DNA of 64,000 bases, from positions 118,241 through 182,240 of the forward strand of contig NZ_JACWZY010000014.1 of the NCBI RefSeq assembly GCF_014699005.1, given 5' to 3'. Position 1 is the stretch's first letter; each line of letters begins with the position of its first letter. The translations under genes were made by a program, and so were the position numbers. Under the pieces are notes generated by a model. That model ran no database searches. It had not been told where the DNA came from and saw only the letters and a program-made list of their open reading frames with translations. Positions 51,727 to 59,444 of this stretch are shown one piece after another. This stretch comes from Spirosoma profusum (lineage in GTDB: Bacteria > Bacteroidota > Bacteroidia > Cytophagales > Spirosomataceae).

Positions 51727-51873
51727 CTTCTGTAAAAATAGGAAAACTGGAGTGGACAGAGATGCAGATTATGGGGGAAATTTGAAAAGAATTTGATAAA
51801 GGATTGATAGGCAAAGGAATCTGTTTAAGTTTAAACAGATTCTGGTAATACGTTTCTTTGAAACACATGCTCA

Positions 51874-53190
51874 TTAATCATTGATTGCCTGATATACCAA
51901 AGGCCTGAATGCTTTATCGGTGTTCGATACGTATGGCCCCCACATATTTCGGTAGATCAAAACCAGCATATCTTCTTTAGGATCAACCCAGTAAGAGGTT
52001 GAAAATACGCCACCCCAGGAGTACGTACCTGCCTGACTGGGGGTAAACTTGCTTCCATTTTCAGAAACAACCAGAAAGCCAAACCCAAATTTATTTTCAG
52101 GGGCATGGTCGCCGATATTAGGATTCAGGTCACCAATTTGATTCATGGTCATCAGCCGTACGGTATTGCGGGCGAGTAGCCGCACGCCGTTGTATTCACC
52201 GCCATTCAGCAACATTTGCAGGAAAACGGCATAATCGTAAACAGTGGTCGACATGCCGCCACCACCCGAAAAATAGGTGTGTTTTTGAAGCGGATAATTC
52301 ATGTTGAGCGCCCCGCTAAAAACTGATGCCTGCTTTTTGATCGTTCCTGAAGAATCGCCCTGGAAAAAATTAACCAGTCGAGAAGCTTTTTCGGGTGGTA
52401 CGTTAAAATAAGTATCCTTCATGCCAAGTGGCTGACAAATACGTTTCAGAAAGAATTCCTCCAGGTTCATACCCGACCACTTTTCGATCAGATAGCCTAA
52501 TAAATCCATATTCAGTCCATATTTCCATTGCTCACCGGGCTGGAAAAATAGGGGTAGCGTGCCCAGGCGCGTCATTGCATCGGCAAGAGTCTGCCCTTTG
52601 ACATCGACGCCAACCCCGCCTGTCATATTGCTTTTAGCATAAATGGCAATTTCTGATGGCGTACCGATTCCTGGGTAACCCAAACCCGATGTATGGGTCA
52701 GCAGGTCGCGAATGGTGACGGGGCGTTTGGCCGGAAGGGTTGTATACGTAGTGTCTTTGGCGTTGAAGGTAGCCAGCACTTTTTGATTCGAGAAGGTTGG
52801 AATGAACTTAGAAACGGGATCGTCCAGCGAAAATTTTCCTTCCTCCCAAAGCATCATCACAGCTACCGAAGTGAGTGCTTTTGTTTGCGAAGCTACCCGA
52901 AAGATGCCGGTTTTGTCGAAAGGCGATTTCGTATCCGGATCATTATACCCATGTGCTTTGAAGAAAACGATTTTCCCATGACGAGCGATCAGAACTACTG
53001 ACCCGTTCACCCATTTCTGCCTGACCCAATTTTGCATACTGGCGTCCAATCGAGCTAGCCGATCAGCAGAAAATCCGCCAGCAGCCGGCGCGGCTTCAGC
53101 CAAAACTTTTGCGTTTGACTGGGCTTGAACCGTGTTTTCGTAAGCGATACATAAAAACAGAATAAACTGGGCGATCAGGTAACGAATCAT
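51874..53190 (-). CDS. Beta-lactamase class C-like serine hydrolase
   Basis: 438 residues from the ATG at 53190, which gives a signal peptide (MIRYLIAQFILFLCIAYENTVQA). The serine hydrolase fold has Ser101-x-x-Lys104 in VASQTKAL, a Tyr in WKYGLNMDLLGYLIEKW, and YSWGGVFSTSYWVD in place of the KTG box. This pattern fits esterases or D-aminopeptidases of the class C fold more than true lactamases. It is probably periplasmic. It is 38 nt downstream of an MFS gene on the same strand, so a transported compound may be its product or substrate. Confidence 0.85.
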   Translation of the reverse strand: MIRYLIAQFILFLCIAYENTVQAQSNAKVLAEAAPAAGGFSADRLARLDASMQNWVRQKWVNGSVVLIARHGKIVFFKAHGYNDPDTKSPFDKTGIFRVASQTKALTSVAVMMLWEEGKFSLDDPVSKFIPTFSNQKVLATFNAKDTTYTTLPAKRPVTIRDLLTHTSGLGYPGIGTPSEIAIYAKSNMTGGVGVDVKGQTLADAMTRLGTLPLFFQPGEQWKYGLNMDLLGYLIEKWSGMNLEEFFLKRICQPLGMKDTYFNVPPEKASRLVNFFQGDSSGTIKKQASVFSGALNMNYPLQKHTYFSGGGGMSTTVYDYAVFLQMLLNGGEYNGVRLLARNTVRLMTMNQIGDLNPNIGDHAPENKFGFGFLVVSENGSKFTPSQAGTYSWGGVFSTSYWVDPKEDMLVLIYRNMWGPYVSNTDKAFRPLVYQAIND

Positions 53191-53228
53191 GGTTTTGGGA
53201 ACAGGACTTGTAATGGAATATTGTAGCG

Positions 53229-54518
53229 TCAACGTATCGATTTCAGATCAGCCGTCAGTTTTCTTGCAGCTATTAAAAAAAGAGTAGTCGACCCAAAACT
53301 TATTACGATCACGATTGACATGGCCCAACGTAGCGACTCATTACCCAACGAGGGAGCAAGCCAGTCGCTGATGATTCCGACAGTTAATGGCCCGAATCCC
53401 AATCCAACCAGGTTGAGAACAAAAAACAGGATAGCGGACGTAAGTGAACGCATCGACGACGGAACAAGGCTGTGAGACACGGCAATTGAAGGCCCTAAAT
53501 ACAGACTTTGAAGAGCCGCTGTTAAGCCCAGACAGATCAGCGAATAAGTCGTATTTTGTAGAAAGAGGGCTCCTGTTGCAAACGGAATCGATACAATAAT
53601 GGCATAAGCAGGAATTCTGAGGTACTGCCGCTTATCTATTTTCCCGAAATGATCGGTCAGCAACCCACCGGCATACGAACCGATTGCTCCGCCAATGCCG
53701 AAGAGCGGGCCGAGCAAAGCACCAATTTCTGCATTCTTCATTCCATGAAGCCTGGCCAGAAAGGAGGGTGCCCAATTGTTCACTCCATACAGGCAAAAAA
53801 CATGCAATCCCGTAGCCAACGCCAGATAAACGAAGGTTTTGGTTGCATACAACCGCTTTAACACCTCACGCAATGAAGGCGACTCGGTTATTAACGCTGG
53901 GTTCGCATCCGTAGCCCCACGCCGAGGCTCTTTTACCAACGCATAAAACAGCAATGAAAAAATAACGCCCGGTATACCTACCACGAAAAATGCGGTTCGC
54001 CAGCCAAGATGCTGGTTCAGATAACCACCCATTAAATAACCCACCAATATCCCGAAATAAATGCCTGTCGAGTAGATCGAAAGTGCCGTGGCTCGTTTTT
54101 CGGGCGGAAAGTAATCGGATAACATCGCATGAGCCGGTGGACTTCCTCCCGCTTCGCCAACGCCAACGCCAATACGTGCCAGTAGCAACTGAAAGAAATT
54201 CCGCACCAGGCCCGAGCAAGCGGTCATGATACTCCACAGACCCAGAGACGCGGCCACAATATTCCTGCGATTGGTTTTGTCGGCAAGTCGAGCAATCGGA
54301 ATGCCCAACGTAACGTAAAACAACGCAAACGTAAAACCGGAGAGTAGTCCGAGTTGGGTGTCGGACAATTGTAACTCTTTCTTTATCGATTCCTGAAGGA
54401 TGACAAGAAGTTGCCGGTCAACAAAGTTGAAAACGTATACCAGCGTGAGCATCAACAGTACGTAGTTTCGGTAAAGATTACTTACTTCCTCATTTTTAAT
54501 ACGTTCGCTCGTTTGCAT
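53229..54518 (-). CDS. Spinster-type MFS transporter
   Basis: 429 residues, twelve membrane segments. Markers are VYVFNFVDRQLLVILQESIKKEL in helix 1 and its loop, GIPIARLADKTNRRNIVA between helices 2 and 3, RIGVGVGEAGGSPPAHAMLSDYFPPEKR around helix 4, and GGLLTDHFGK in the second half. These fit the Spns/YjjL-type major facilitators that move lipids, sugars-acids or organic acids. It precedes the serine hydrolase gene by 38 nt; uptake plus hydrolysis of an ester or peptide is a reasonable guess. The 253-bp gap upstream shows no perfect promoter. Confidence 0.83.
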   Translation of the reverse strand: MQTSERIKNEEVSNLYRNYVLLMLTLVYVFNFVDRQLLVILQESIKKELQLSDTQLGLLSGFTFALFYVTLGIPIARLADKTNRRNIVAASLGLWSIMTACSGLVRNFFQLLLARIGVGVGEAGGSPPAHAMLSDYFPPEKRATALSIYSTGIYFGILVGYLMGGYLNQHLGWRTAFFVVGIPGVIFSLLFYALVKEPRRGATDANPALITESPSLREVLKRLYATKTFVYLALATGLHVFCLYGVNNWAPSFLARLHGMKNAEIGALLGPLFGIGGAIGSYAGGLLTDHFGKIDKRQYLRIPAYAIIVSIPFATGALFLQNTTYSLICLGLTAALQSLYLGPSIAVSHSLVPSSMRSLTSAILFFVLNLVGLGFGPLTVGIISDWLAPSLGNESLRWAMSIVIVISFGSTTLFLIAARKLTADLKSIR

Positions 54519-54771
54519 AAAGGTGTTGAATAGGGTATAGGAAGTGACGAAAAATAGCCGTTGATGAGGTAAAAAGAAGCAGAAAGCTCTTAATTACTAC
54601 GTACCTACCAAGAAATATGAAAGTGGTTGATTTTCTAATCGTTAGGCCAACTTTAGTAAGTAAACTGTCGGCTCAGGGCCAACCACCTGATGGTACAGGA
54701 TGCGTAGATCATGAAGGTTGCGCATCTTAGCGTTTTACAACTGCCAACCCTAAGACTACTACGTTGTCAAC

Positions 54772-56097
54772 ATGAGAAAAACACTGTTTTTAATAGCCTG
54801 TCTGTGCGCCGGGAACGTACCGATTTACGCCCAAAATTCAGCTAAAGCCACTTTCCCTGATGGAAGTTCGATGAGTAGCTGGTTTACAAACGTGAAAAAG
54901 ATAAGCCTTGCCCAGCTTGGGAAAGCATATGTGATTATTGATTTTGGCGTAAAATCAGATAGTACGCTCGTACAGACCGAAGCTATTCAGAAAGTCATAA
55001 ATATCGCAGCCGAAAAAGGTGGCGTCGTAGTGATACCAAAGGGCACGTTTATGAGCGGGGCGTTATTTTTCAAACCCAAAACACATTTGCACGTATCGGA
55101 AGGGGCTGTTCTGAAAGGTTCCGACAACATTGCCGACTACCCGAAATTGCCTTCCCGGATGGAGGGCCAAAGTCTGGATTACTTCGCGGCCCTGGTCAAT
55201 GCGTATCAGGTGGATGGCTTTACGATTTCGGGAAAAGGGAAAATTGATGGTAATGGATTACATTTTTGGGAAGCATTTTGGCAACGACGTAAAGAAAACC
55301 CCAACTGTACAAATCTGGAAGTCTCCCGGCCTCGGTTGGTATTCGTCTGGAAATGCAACAACGTACAGGTGCAGGACGTAAAACTGCACAACGCGGGTTT
55401 CTGGACGAGCCATTATTATCAGTGCCAGAACGTTAACGTATTGGATGCACACATTTTCTCACCCTACAAACCCGTAAAAGCGCCCAGTACCGACGCCATT
55501 GATATTGATGCCTGCACAAACGTTCACATCAAAGGCTGCTACATGTCGGTAAATGATGATGCCATTGCCCTCAAAGGCGGCAAAGGACCCTGGGCCGATC
55601 GCGTACCGAGCAACGGAGCCAACACCAATATCCTGATTGAAGACTGTGAATTTGGGTTTTGTCACTCAGCGCTGACCTGCGGAAGTGAAGCGATTCACAA
55701 TCGCAACGTAGTGATGCGTAACTGCCACGTAAGCGAAGCCAGCCGTGTTTTGTGGCTCAAAATGCGGCCTGATACGCCACAACTTTACGAATATATTCGT
55801 GTAGAAAACATTAAAGGTCAGGCGCATAGCCTTCTATACGCTAAGCCCTGGACCCAGTTTTTTGATCTACAGGGCCGTCGGGACGTACCGATTTCGTATG
55901 CTAACCACGTAGTGCTGAAAAATATTGAACTCAAGTGTGATACGTTCTTCGACGTAGCGGTTTCAGAGCGTGACAAGCTATCTAATTTTACATTTGAAAA
56001 CTTCGCTGTCGAAAGTAAAAACGCGGCAATTGATAAAAACGTAGTAAAAGGTTTTACACTCAGAAATGTGAAAGTCAATAACAAATCGCTCGAGTAA
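54772..56097 (+). CDS. Glycoside hydrolase family 28, polygalacturonase-like
   Basis: 441 residues with a signal peptide (MRKTLFLIACLCAGNVPIYA). The parallel beta-helix carries the GH28 catalytic set: STDAIDID (Asp241), NDDAIALK (Asp262, Asp263), CHSALTCGSE (His298, in place of the more common GHG) and WLKMR (Lys330, for RIK). It should cut alpha-1,4-galacturonan or a rhamnogalacturonan branch in the periplasm or outside. The variant His and Lys motifs suggest an exo- or rhamno-type specificity. The semialdehyde dehydrogenase at 17555 could serve the same uronate route, but no local operon shows it. Confidence 0.88.
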   Translation: MRKTLFLIACLCAGNVPIYAQNSAKATFPDGSSMSSWFTNVKKISLAQLGKAYVIIDFGVKSDSTLVQTEAIQKVINIAAEKGGVVVIPKGTFMSGALFFKPKTHLHVSEGAVLKGSDNIADYPKLPSRMEGQSLDYFAALVNAYQVDGFTISGKGKIDGNGLHFWEAFWQRRKENPNCTNLEVSRPRLVFVWKCNNVQVQDVKLHNAGFWTSHYYQCQNVNVLDAHIFSPYKPVKAPSTDAIDIDACTNVHIKGCYMSVNDDAIALKGGKGPWADRVPSNGANTNILIEDCEFGFCHSALTCGSEAIHNRNVVMRNCHVSEASRVLWLKMRPDTPQLYEYIRVENIKGQAHSLLYAKPWTQFFDLQGRRDVPISYANHVVLKNIELKCDTFFDVAVSERDKLSNFTFENFAVESKNAAIDKNVVKGFTLRNVKVNNKSLE

Positions 56098-56241
56098 TGT
56101 ATTGAGAGATAGTGCGTTCGTAAAATATGTTGCTACGTATACCATCATAAATTCGCACTTTTTTTGGGAATTTATACTTAATAAACGTGGCACGGCGTTT
56201 GATAGACGATAAGTATTAACAACCCATACTTATAACTAACC

Positions 56242-56739
56242 ATGGCTACTCCTTACGCCGTTTGCACGTTCCGCGCTACGTTCCTGGCTGTCTTAATCAC
56301 CAGCTTTTTTGTTTCCGGTTGTAAAAAAAATGGCGGTTTCGGCACTGACGTCGATCCGCGCGATCAATACGTCGGTACCTATGATGGTGGCTACCAAAGC
56401 TCGATTAAGCTTGCAACACTTGAATTTCCGCCCGAATCAGGTACTACTTCCATCGTTATTACGAAAGGATCTAACGCCAAAGAGCTTTATATTGAGGTAA
56501 AGCTCAATCGCCCTTTTAAAGTTACGGCTGAGTTAGAGGGAAACGGTTTTAAGGTTATTGACCGGAGCCGCGATCAAATCACAATTAATATCAACGGAAA
56601 AGCAAGTAATTACGAAGGTGATTTCAGTGCAACCGGCGTATTCGACAAGAACCAAATTGCCATTACAACGACGACCGAAACTGTGCAAACTGGGTCGACT
56701 GTCAGCCGGATTGAAGCAATTACTGGTACGAAGAAATAG
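56242..56739 (+). CDS. Lipoprotein of unknown function
   Basis: 165 residues. The signal ends in a lipobox FVSGC (Cys27), followed by a KKNGGFGTD spacer. The mature part is beta-rich: YVGTYDGGYQSS, TTSIVITKGSNAKELYIEVKL, FKVTAELEGNGFKVIDRS, QITININGKASNYEGDFSATGVFD and AITTTTETVQTG. It resembles small outer-membrane lipoproteins of Cytophagales with lipocalin-like strands; I do not recognise a named domain. It is a single gene with its own terminator (56784-56810). Confidence 0.7.
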   Translation: MATPYAVCTFRATFLAVLITSFFVSGCKKNGGFGTDVDPRDQYVGTYDGGYQSSIKLATLEFPPESGTTSIVITKGSNAKELYIEVKLNRPFKVTAELEGNGFKVIDRSRDQITININGKASNYEGDFSATGVFDKNQIAITTTTETVQTGSTVSRIEAITGTKK

Positions 56740-56783
56740 TGTTAACGTAACAGAGGCTTCTCGTTAGAATTTACTACGTAGTG

Positions 56784-56810
56784 AAACCGGCCAGATGGCC
56801 GGTTTTTTTA
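56784..56810 (+). terminator. Rho-independent terminator after the lipoprotein gene
   Basis: AAACCGGCC and GGCCGGTTT pair around a 4-nt loop and run into TTTTA. It lies 45 nt after the stop codon. Confidence 0.92.
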
Positions 56811-56895
56811 TGCATGCTACGTTCACCCAGCAAAAACGCATAAAACAGTAAAGTCCGTGGATAACAGACTTTTCCAGGCTGAACATAAATCGACC

Positions 56896-57375
56896 ATGAA
56901 ATCAATTCTGATGCTTTGCCTGCTGGTTGCCGGGCAGTACGTATATGCGCAAGCGCCCGTAGCTCCATCGGCGGCTGCTACGTCAGCTACTCAAAAATCA
57001 TTGTCGGCCGACGAAAAAGCGGTTATCGACGCAGAAAAACAGCGATTTGCTGCTCAGGTAAGCGGAGATTATGATTTCCTGAATAAGGTATTAGCAGCCG
57101 ACCTGGTTTACACCCACTCAAATGGAAATAAAGATTCCAGAGAAACCTTTATTCAATCGCTACGTAGCGGCAAATCGAAGTACGAATCCATTGATCCAGA
57201 AGAGCAAAACGTTCGTCTGTACGGCAACACAGCCGTAATTAATGGCGTCTGTTTGTCGAAAGTGACGAGTAACGGGCAGACTAATAATTTGCACCTGCGC
57301 TACCTGTCGGTATATGTAAAAAATAACAACCAGTGGCAGATGGTGGCCTGGCAGTCGCTGAGGATGGCCAACTAG
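56896..57375 (+). CDS. Secreted NTF2-like (DUF4440/SnoaL) protein
   Basis: 159 residues from the ATG at 56896, which gives a normal signal peptide (MKSILMLCLLVAGQYVYA). The mature domain has the cone fold of NTF2-like proteins: DEKAVIDAEKQRFAAQVSGDYDFLNKVLAADLVYTHSNG in helices 1-3, RETFIQSLRSGKSKY, then strands VRLYGNTAVING and HLRYLSVYVKNNNQWQMVAWQS. The typical tail W-x-x-V/A-x-x-Q is visible. Such domains bind small ligands; a reaction is not evident. The TAG stop is at the edge of a family A repeat. Confidence 0.82.
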   Translation: MKSILMLCLLVAGQYVYAQAPVAPSAAATSATQKSLSADEKAVIDAEKQRFAAQVSGDYDFLNKVLAADLVYTHSNGNKDSRETFIQSLRSGKSKYESIDPEEQNVRLYGNTAVINGVCLSKVTSNGQTNNLHLRYLSVYVKNNNQWQMVAWQSLRMAN

Positions 57376-57482
57376 AACCGGGATTTAGCAGATTGAAGGA
57401 TTTTCAGGATTTTGTTTTTCGCTTCTTTGAAGCGCCTATCGACAAAATCCTGAAAATCCTTCAATCTGCTAAATCCCGGTTC
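57375..57482. repeat. Family A palindromic repeat, full copy
   Basis: The outer arms match those of the copy at 43232 almost exactly (GAACCGGGATTTAGCAGATT, GAAGGATTTTCAGGATTTTG), with a CGCTTCTTTGAAGCG centre. The TAG of the NTF2-like gene and the minus-strand TGA of the thioesterase lie at its two ends. Confidence 0.95.
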
Positions 57483-57996
57483 AGACTTTCAAAAACTCCC
57501 GCAATTCCTGTGCGTCCTGCGGCTTCATTCTTCCCGCTAGCACCAGACGTAGCTGCCGTCGACGTAGTGCGCTGGCGTAACGCTCTTTTTCTTCGTCGGT
57601 CTCGGGAATGACGGCGGGCACTTCGATGGGGCGACCACTTTGGTCGACTGCGACAAACGTGTAAAAAGCACTATTCGTGCTCACCCGAACGCCCGCCGGA
57701 ATATCTTCGGCCCAAACCTCAATAAAGACTTCCATCGACGAACTGAACGCTCGGGTAACCTGCGCTTTCATGGTTACGATGTTTCCCAGCCGAATGGGTT
57801 CTGAAAACGATACGTTATCGACGGAAGCCGTGACGACAACGCGGTTGGAGTGTTTTTGGGCTGCAATGGCTGCGGCAATGTCCATGAAATGCAGAAGCCG
57901 CCCGCCCATCAGGTTGTTGAGCGTATTGGTATCATTGGGCAGCACCATCTCGGTCATCACCGTTACCGATTCTTTGGCAAGTTTGGGTTGAGGCAT
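57481..57996 (-). CDS. Acyl-CoA thioesterase, hotdog fold
   Basis: 171 residues. The acyl-CoA hydrolase signature is complete: MTEMVLPNDTNTLNNLMGG, then GRLLHFMDIAAAIAAQKHS with the Asp of the active site, SFSEPIRLGNIVTMKAQVTRA and SAFYTFVAVDQSGRP. It matches YciA/BACH-type thioesterases, which hydrolyse a range of acyl-CoAs in the cytoplasm. The C-terminal 30 residues are a charged helix. The TGA stop is part of a family A repeat, and the ATG is next to a family C repeat. Confidence 0.9.
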   Translation of the reverse strand: MPQPKLAKESVTVMTEMVLPNDTNTLNNLMGGRLLHFMDIAAAIAAQKHSNRVVVTASVDNVSFSEPIRLGNIVTMKAQVTRAFSSSMEVFIEVWAEDIPAGVRVSTNSAFYTFVAVDQSGRPIEVPAVIPETDEEKERYASALRRRQLRLVLAGRMKPQDAQELREFLKV

Positions 57997-58010
57997 TGTG
58001 TGAGTTGTTA

Positions 58011-58091
58011 GTCAATAGTCATCAGTCGTTAGTGAGTCAGTTTCTGTAAAGCATGATGTCTAACGACTGATGACTATTGACTTTTTTACAA
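58011..58091. repeat. Palindromic intergenic repeat, family C copy
   Basis: Perfect 22-bp arms 58011-58032 and 58060-58081 (GTCAATAGTCATCAGTCGTTAG), then a T-run and ACAA, the same tail as at 452-462. It lies 14 nt before the thioesterase ATG on the minus strand. Confidence 0.92.
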
Positions 58092-58219
58092 ACCAACGAG
58101 CGAAAATCCAAATAGCCAAACAACTTCGGTCAATTATCGTCGGTGAAACAAAACCCCTTAATTGCCGTTCTTTGGAGAACGAATACCCTGTTTTGAAAAC
58201 GTTTCTCACTACTAATCAG

Positions 58220-59239
58220 ATGATGTACACAAATCGACCCACGCACGTTCTGCGAACCTGGGGCTTATTGCTATGTATTTTGAGTGGAATGACCGTCTTT
58301 TTTTCGGCCTGCAAAAAGCAGGAAGAAACGGCTCCAGGGCTCACAACGATCAGCCAGCTTATTAGCAACGGCAGCCGTTTCACTATTCTTAAAGCCGCAC
58401 TCACAAAATCGGGGATGGATGCTACGTTGAATCAGGCCGGTACGTTCACGCTGTTCGCCCCAACTGACGACGCATTTAAGGCATTTGGTTATGCCGACGT
58501 AGCAGCCATCAATGCTGCCCCGGCTGAACTGCTGAAATCCGTATTGCAATACCACGTTTTGTCGACCCGGATTGGCGGTGCAGATATACAGACAGGGGTC
58601 AATAATCCGCAACAGACAATGGCCAGTGCGCCCGTGTATATCTCGAAAGTGACGTCGGCTTCGGGAACATCAACGTCGACAACTTCAGGCACGGCGACTA
58701 TTATTTCAGTAAACGGAGCCCGAATTGTTCAGACCGATGGGGCGGCTACCAACGGTGTCGTACACGCTATTGACCGAATTTTGCTGCCACCCATATTTGG
58801 GGACGTAGTAAAGACCATTCAGGGCATCCCGACACTGGTACCTACAGCGTCGTTTAAATTATTACAGGCAGCCGTTACGCGGGCAGGGTCTGCTACGTCG
58901 CTGTCATCGGCGAATGCGATTACGGTGTTTGCGCCAACAGATGCCGCTTTTCGAGCGGCTGGTTACGACTCCACAGCCATCGCTAAAGCTCCTGTTGCTA
59001 CGTTAGCCAGCGTACTAGGATACCACGTATTGAACGGACGGACGTATACACCCTTGATTAGCAACGGCTCAAGTCTCACTACGTTGCAGGGCGGCACTAT
59101 TACTGCTACGTCCAGTGCCACCGCCGTTACAGTTACCGGCAAAGGAAATGGTACGTCGGCATCGAATGTTACGTTCCCTGATATCACAGCAACTAACGGA
59201 GTCGTACATATTATTGACCGATTGTTGCTGCCGCAGTAA
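58220..59239 (+). CDS. Lipoprotein with two fasciclin (FAS1) domains
   Basis: 339 residues from the ATG at 58220 (or 58223). The signal ends in FFSAC with Cys31. Two FAS1 domains follow, about 45-190 and 195-339, each with the family boxes: TFTLFAPTDDAFKAFG and NGVVHAIDRILLPP in the first, AITVFAPTDAAFRAAG and NGVVHIIDRLLLPQ in the second. FAS1 domains mediate adhesion; bacterial ones are common in Bacteroidota lipoproteins. Surface exposure is inferred. The gap upstream (58092-58219) has no perfect promoter. Confidence 0.9.
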   Translation: MMYTNRPTHVLRTWGLLLCILSGMTVFFSACKKQEETAPGLTTISQLISNGSRFTILKAALTKSGMDATLNQAGTFTLFAPTDDAFKAFGYADVAAINAAPAELLKSVLQYHVLSTRIGGADIQTGVNNPQQTMASAPVYISKVTSASGTSTSTTSGTATIISVNGARIVQTDGAATNGVVHAIDRILLPPIFGDVVKTIQGIPTLVPTASFKLLQAAVTRAGSATSLSSANAITVFAPTDAAFRAAGYDSTAIAKAPVATLASVLGYHVLNGRTYTPLISNGSSLTTLQGGTITATSSATAVTVTGKGNGTSASNVTFPDITATNGVVHIIDRLLLPQ

Positions 59240-59261
59240 CAGCACTTGAAACATTGCGTCC

Positions 59262-59297
59262 CAACGTAGAGACAAGGCATGCCTTGTCTCTACGTTG
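59262..59297. repeat. 36-bp perfect palindrome
   Basis: Two 18-nt halves, CAACGTAGAGACAAGGCA and its complement, meet without a loop. GTAGAGACAAGGC-type palindromes occur widely in bacteria in my memory. It lies 22 nt after the FAS1 stop and may terminate it. Each half has one TACGT site. Confidence 0.93.
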
Positions 59298-59444
59298 ACC
59301 CATTTTGAAGGAATCAAAACCCCTCTATGAACGTTCTGTAAGAAGGTGATTTCTCCTACAATTTCATCAATTTGCCTAGTCAAAAATGCGTGATTGTCCG
59401 TAAGACTTTCGACCTTTGGCGAATTGATTTGTGACTCCTTTCGA

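Noticed and set aside
51874..53190. True antibiotic beta-lactamase
   Set aside because: The KTG box is not seen and the sequence fits esterase or peptidase relatives better.
39692..57482. Regular family A repeats considered as a CRISPR array or phage attachment sites
   Set aside because: The copies are kilobases apart, palindromic and without spacers or an integrase.
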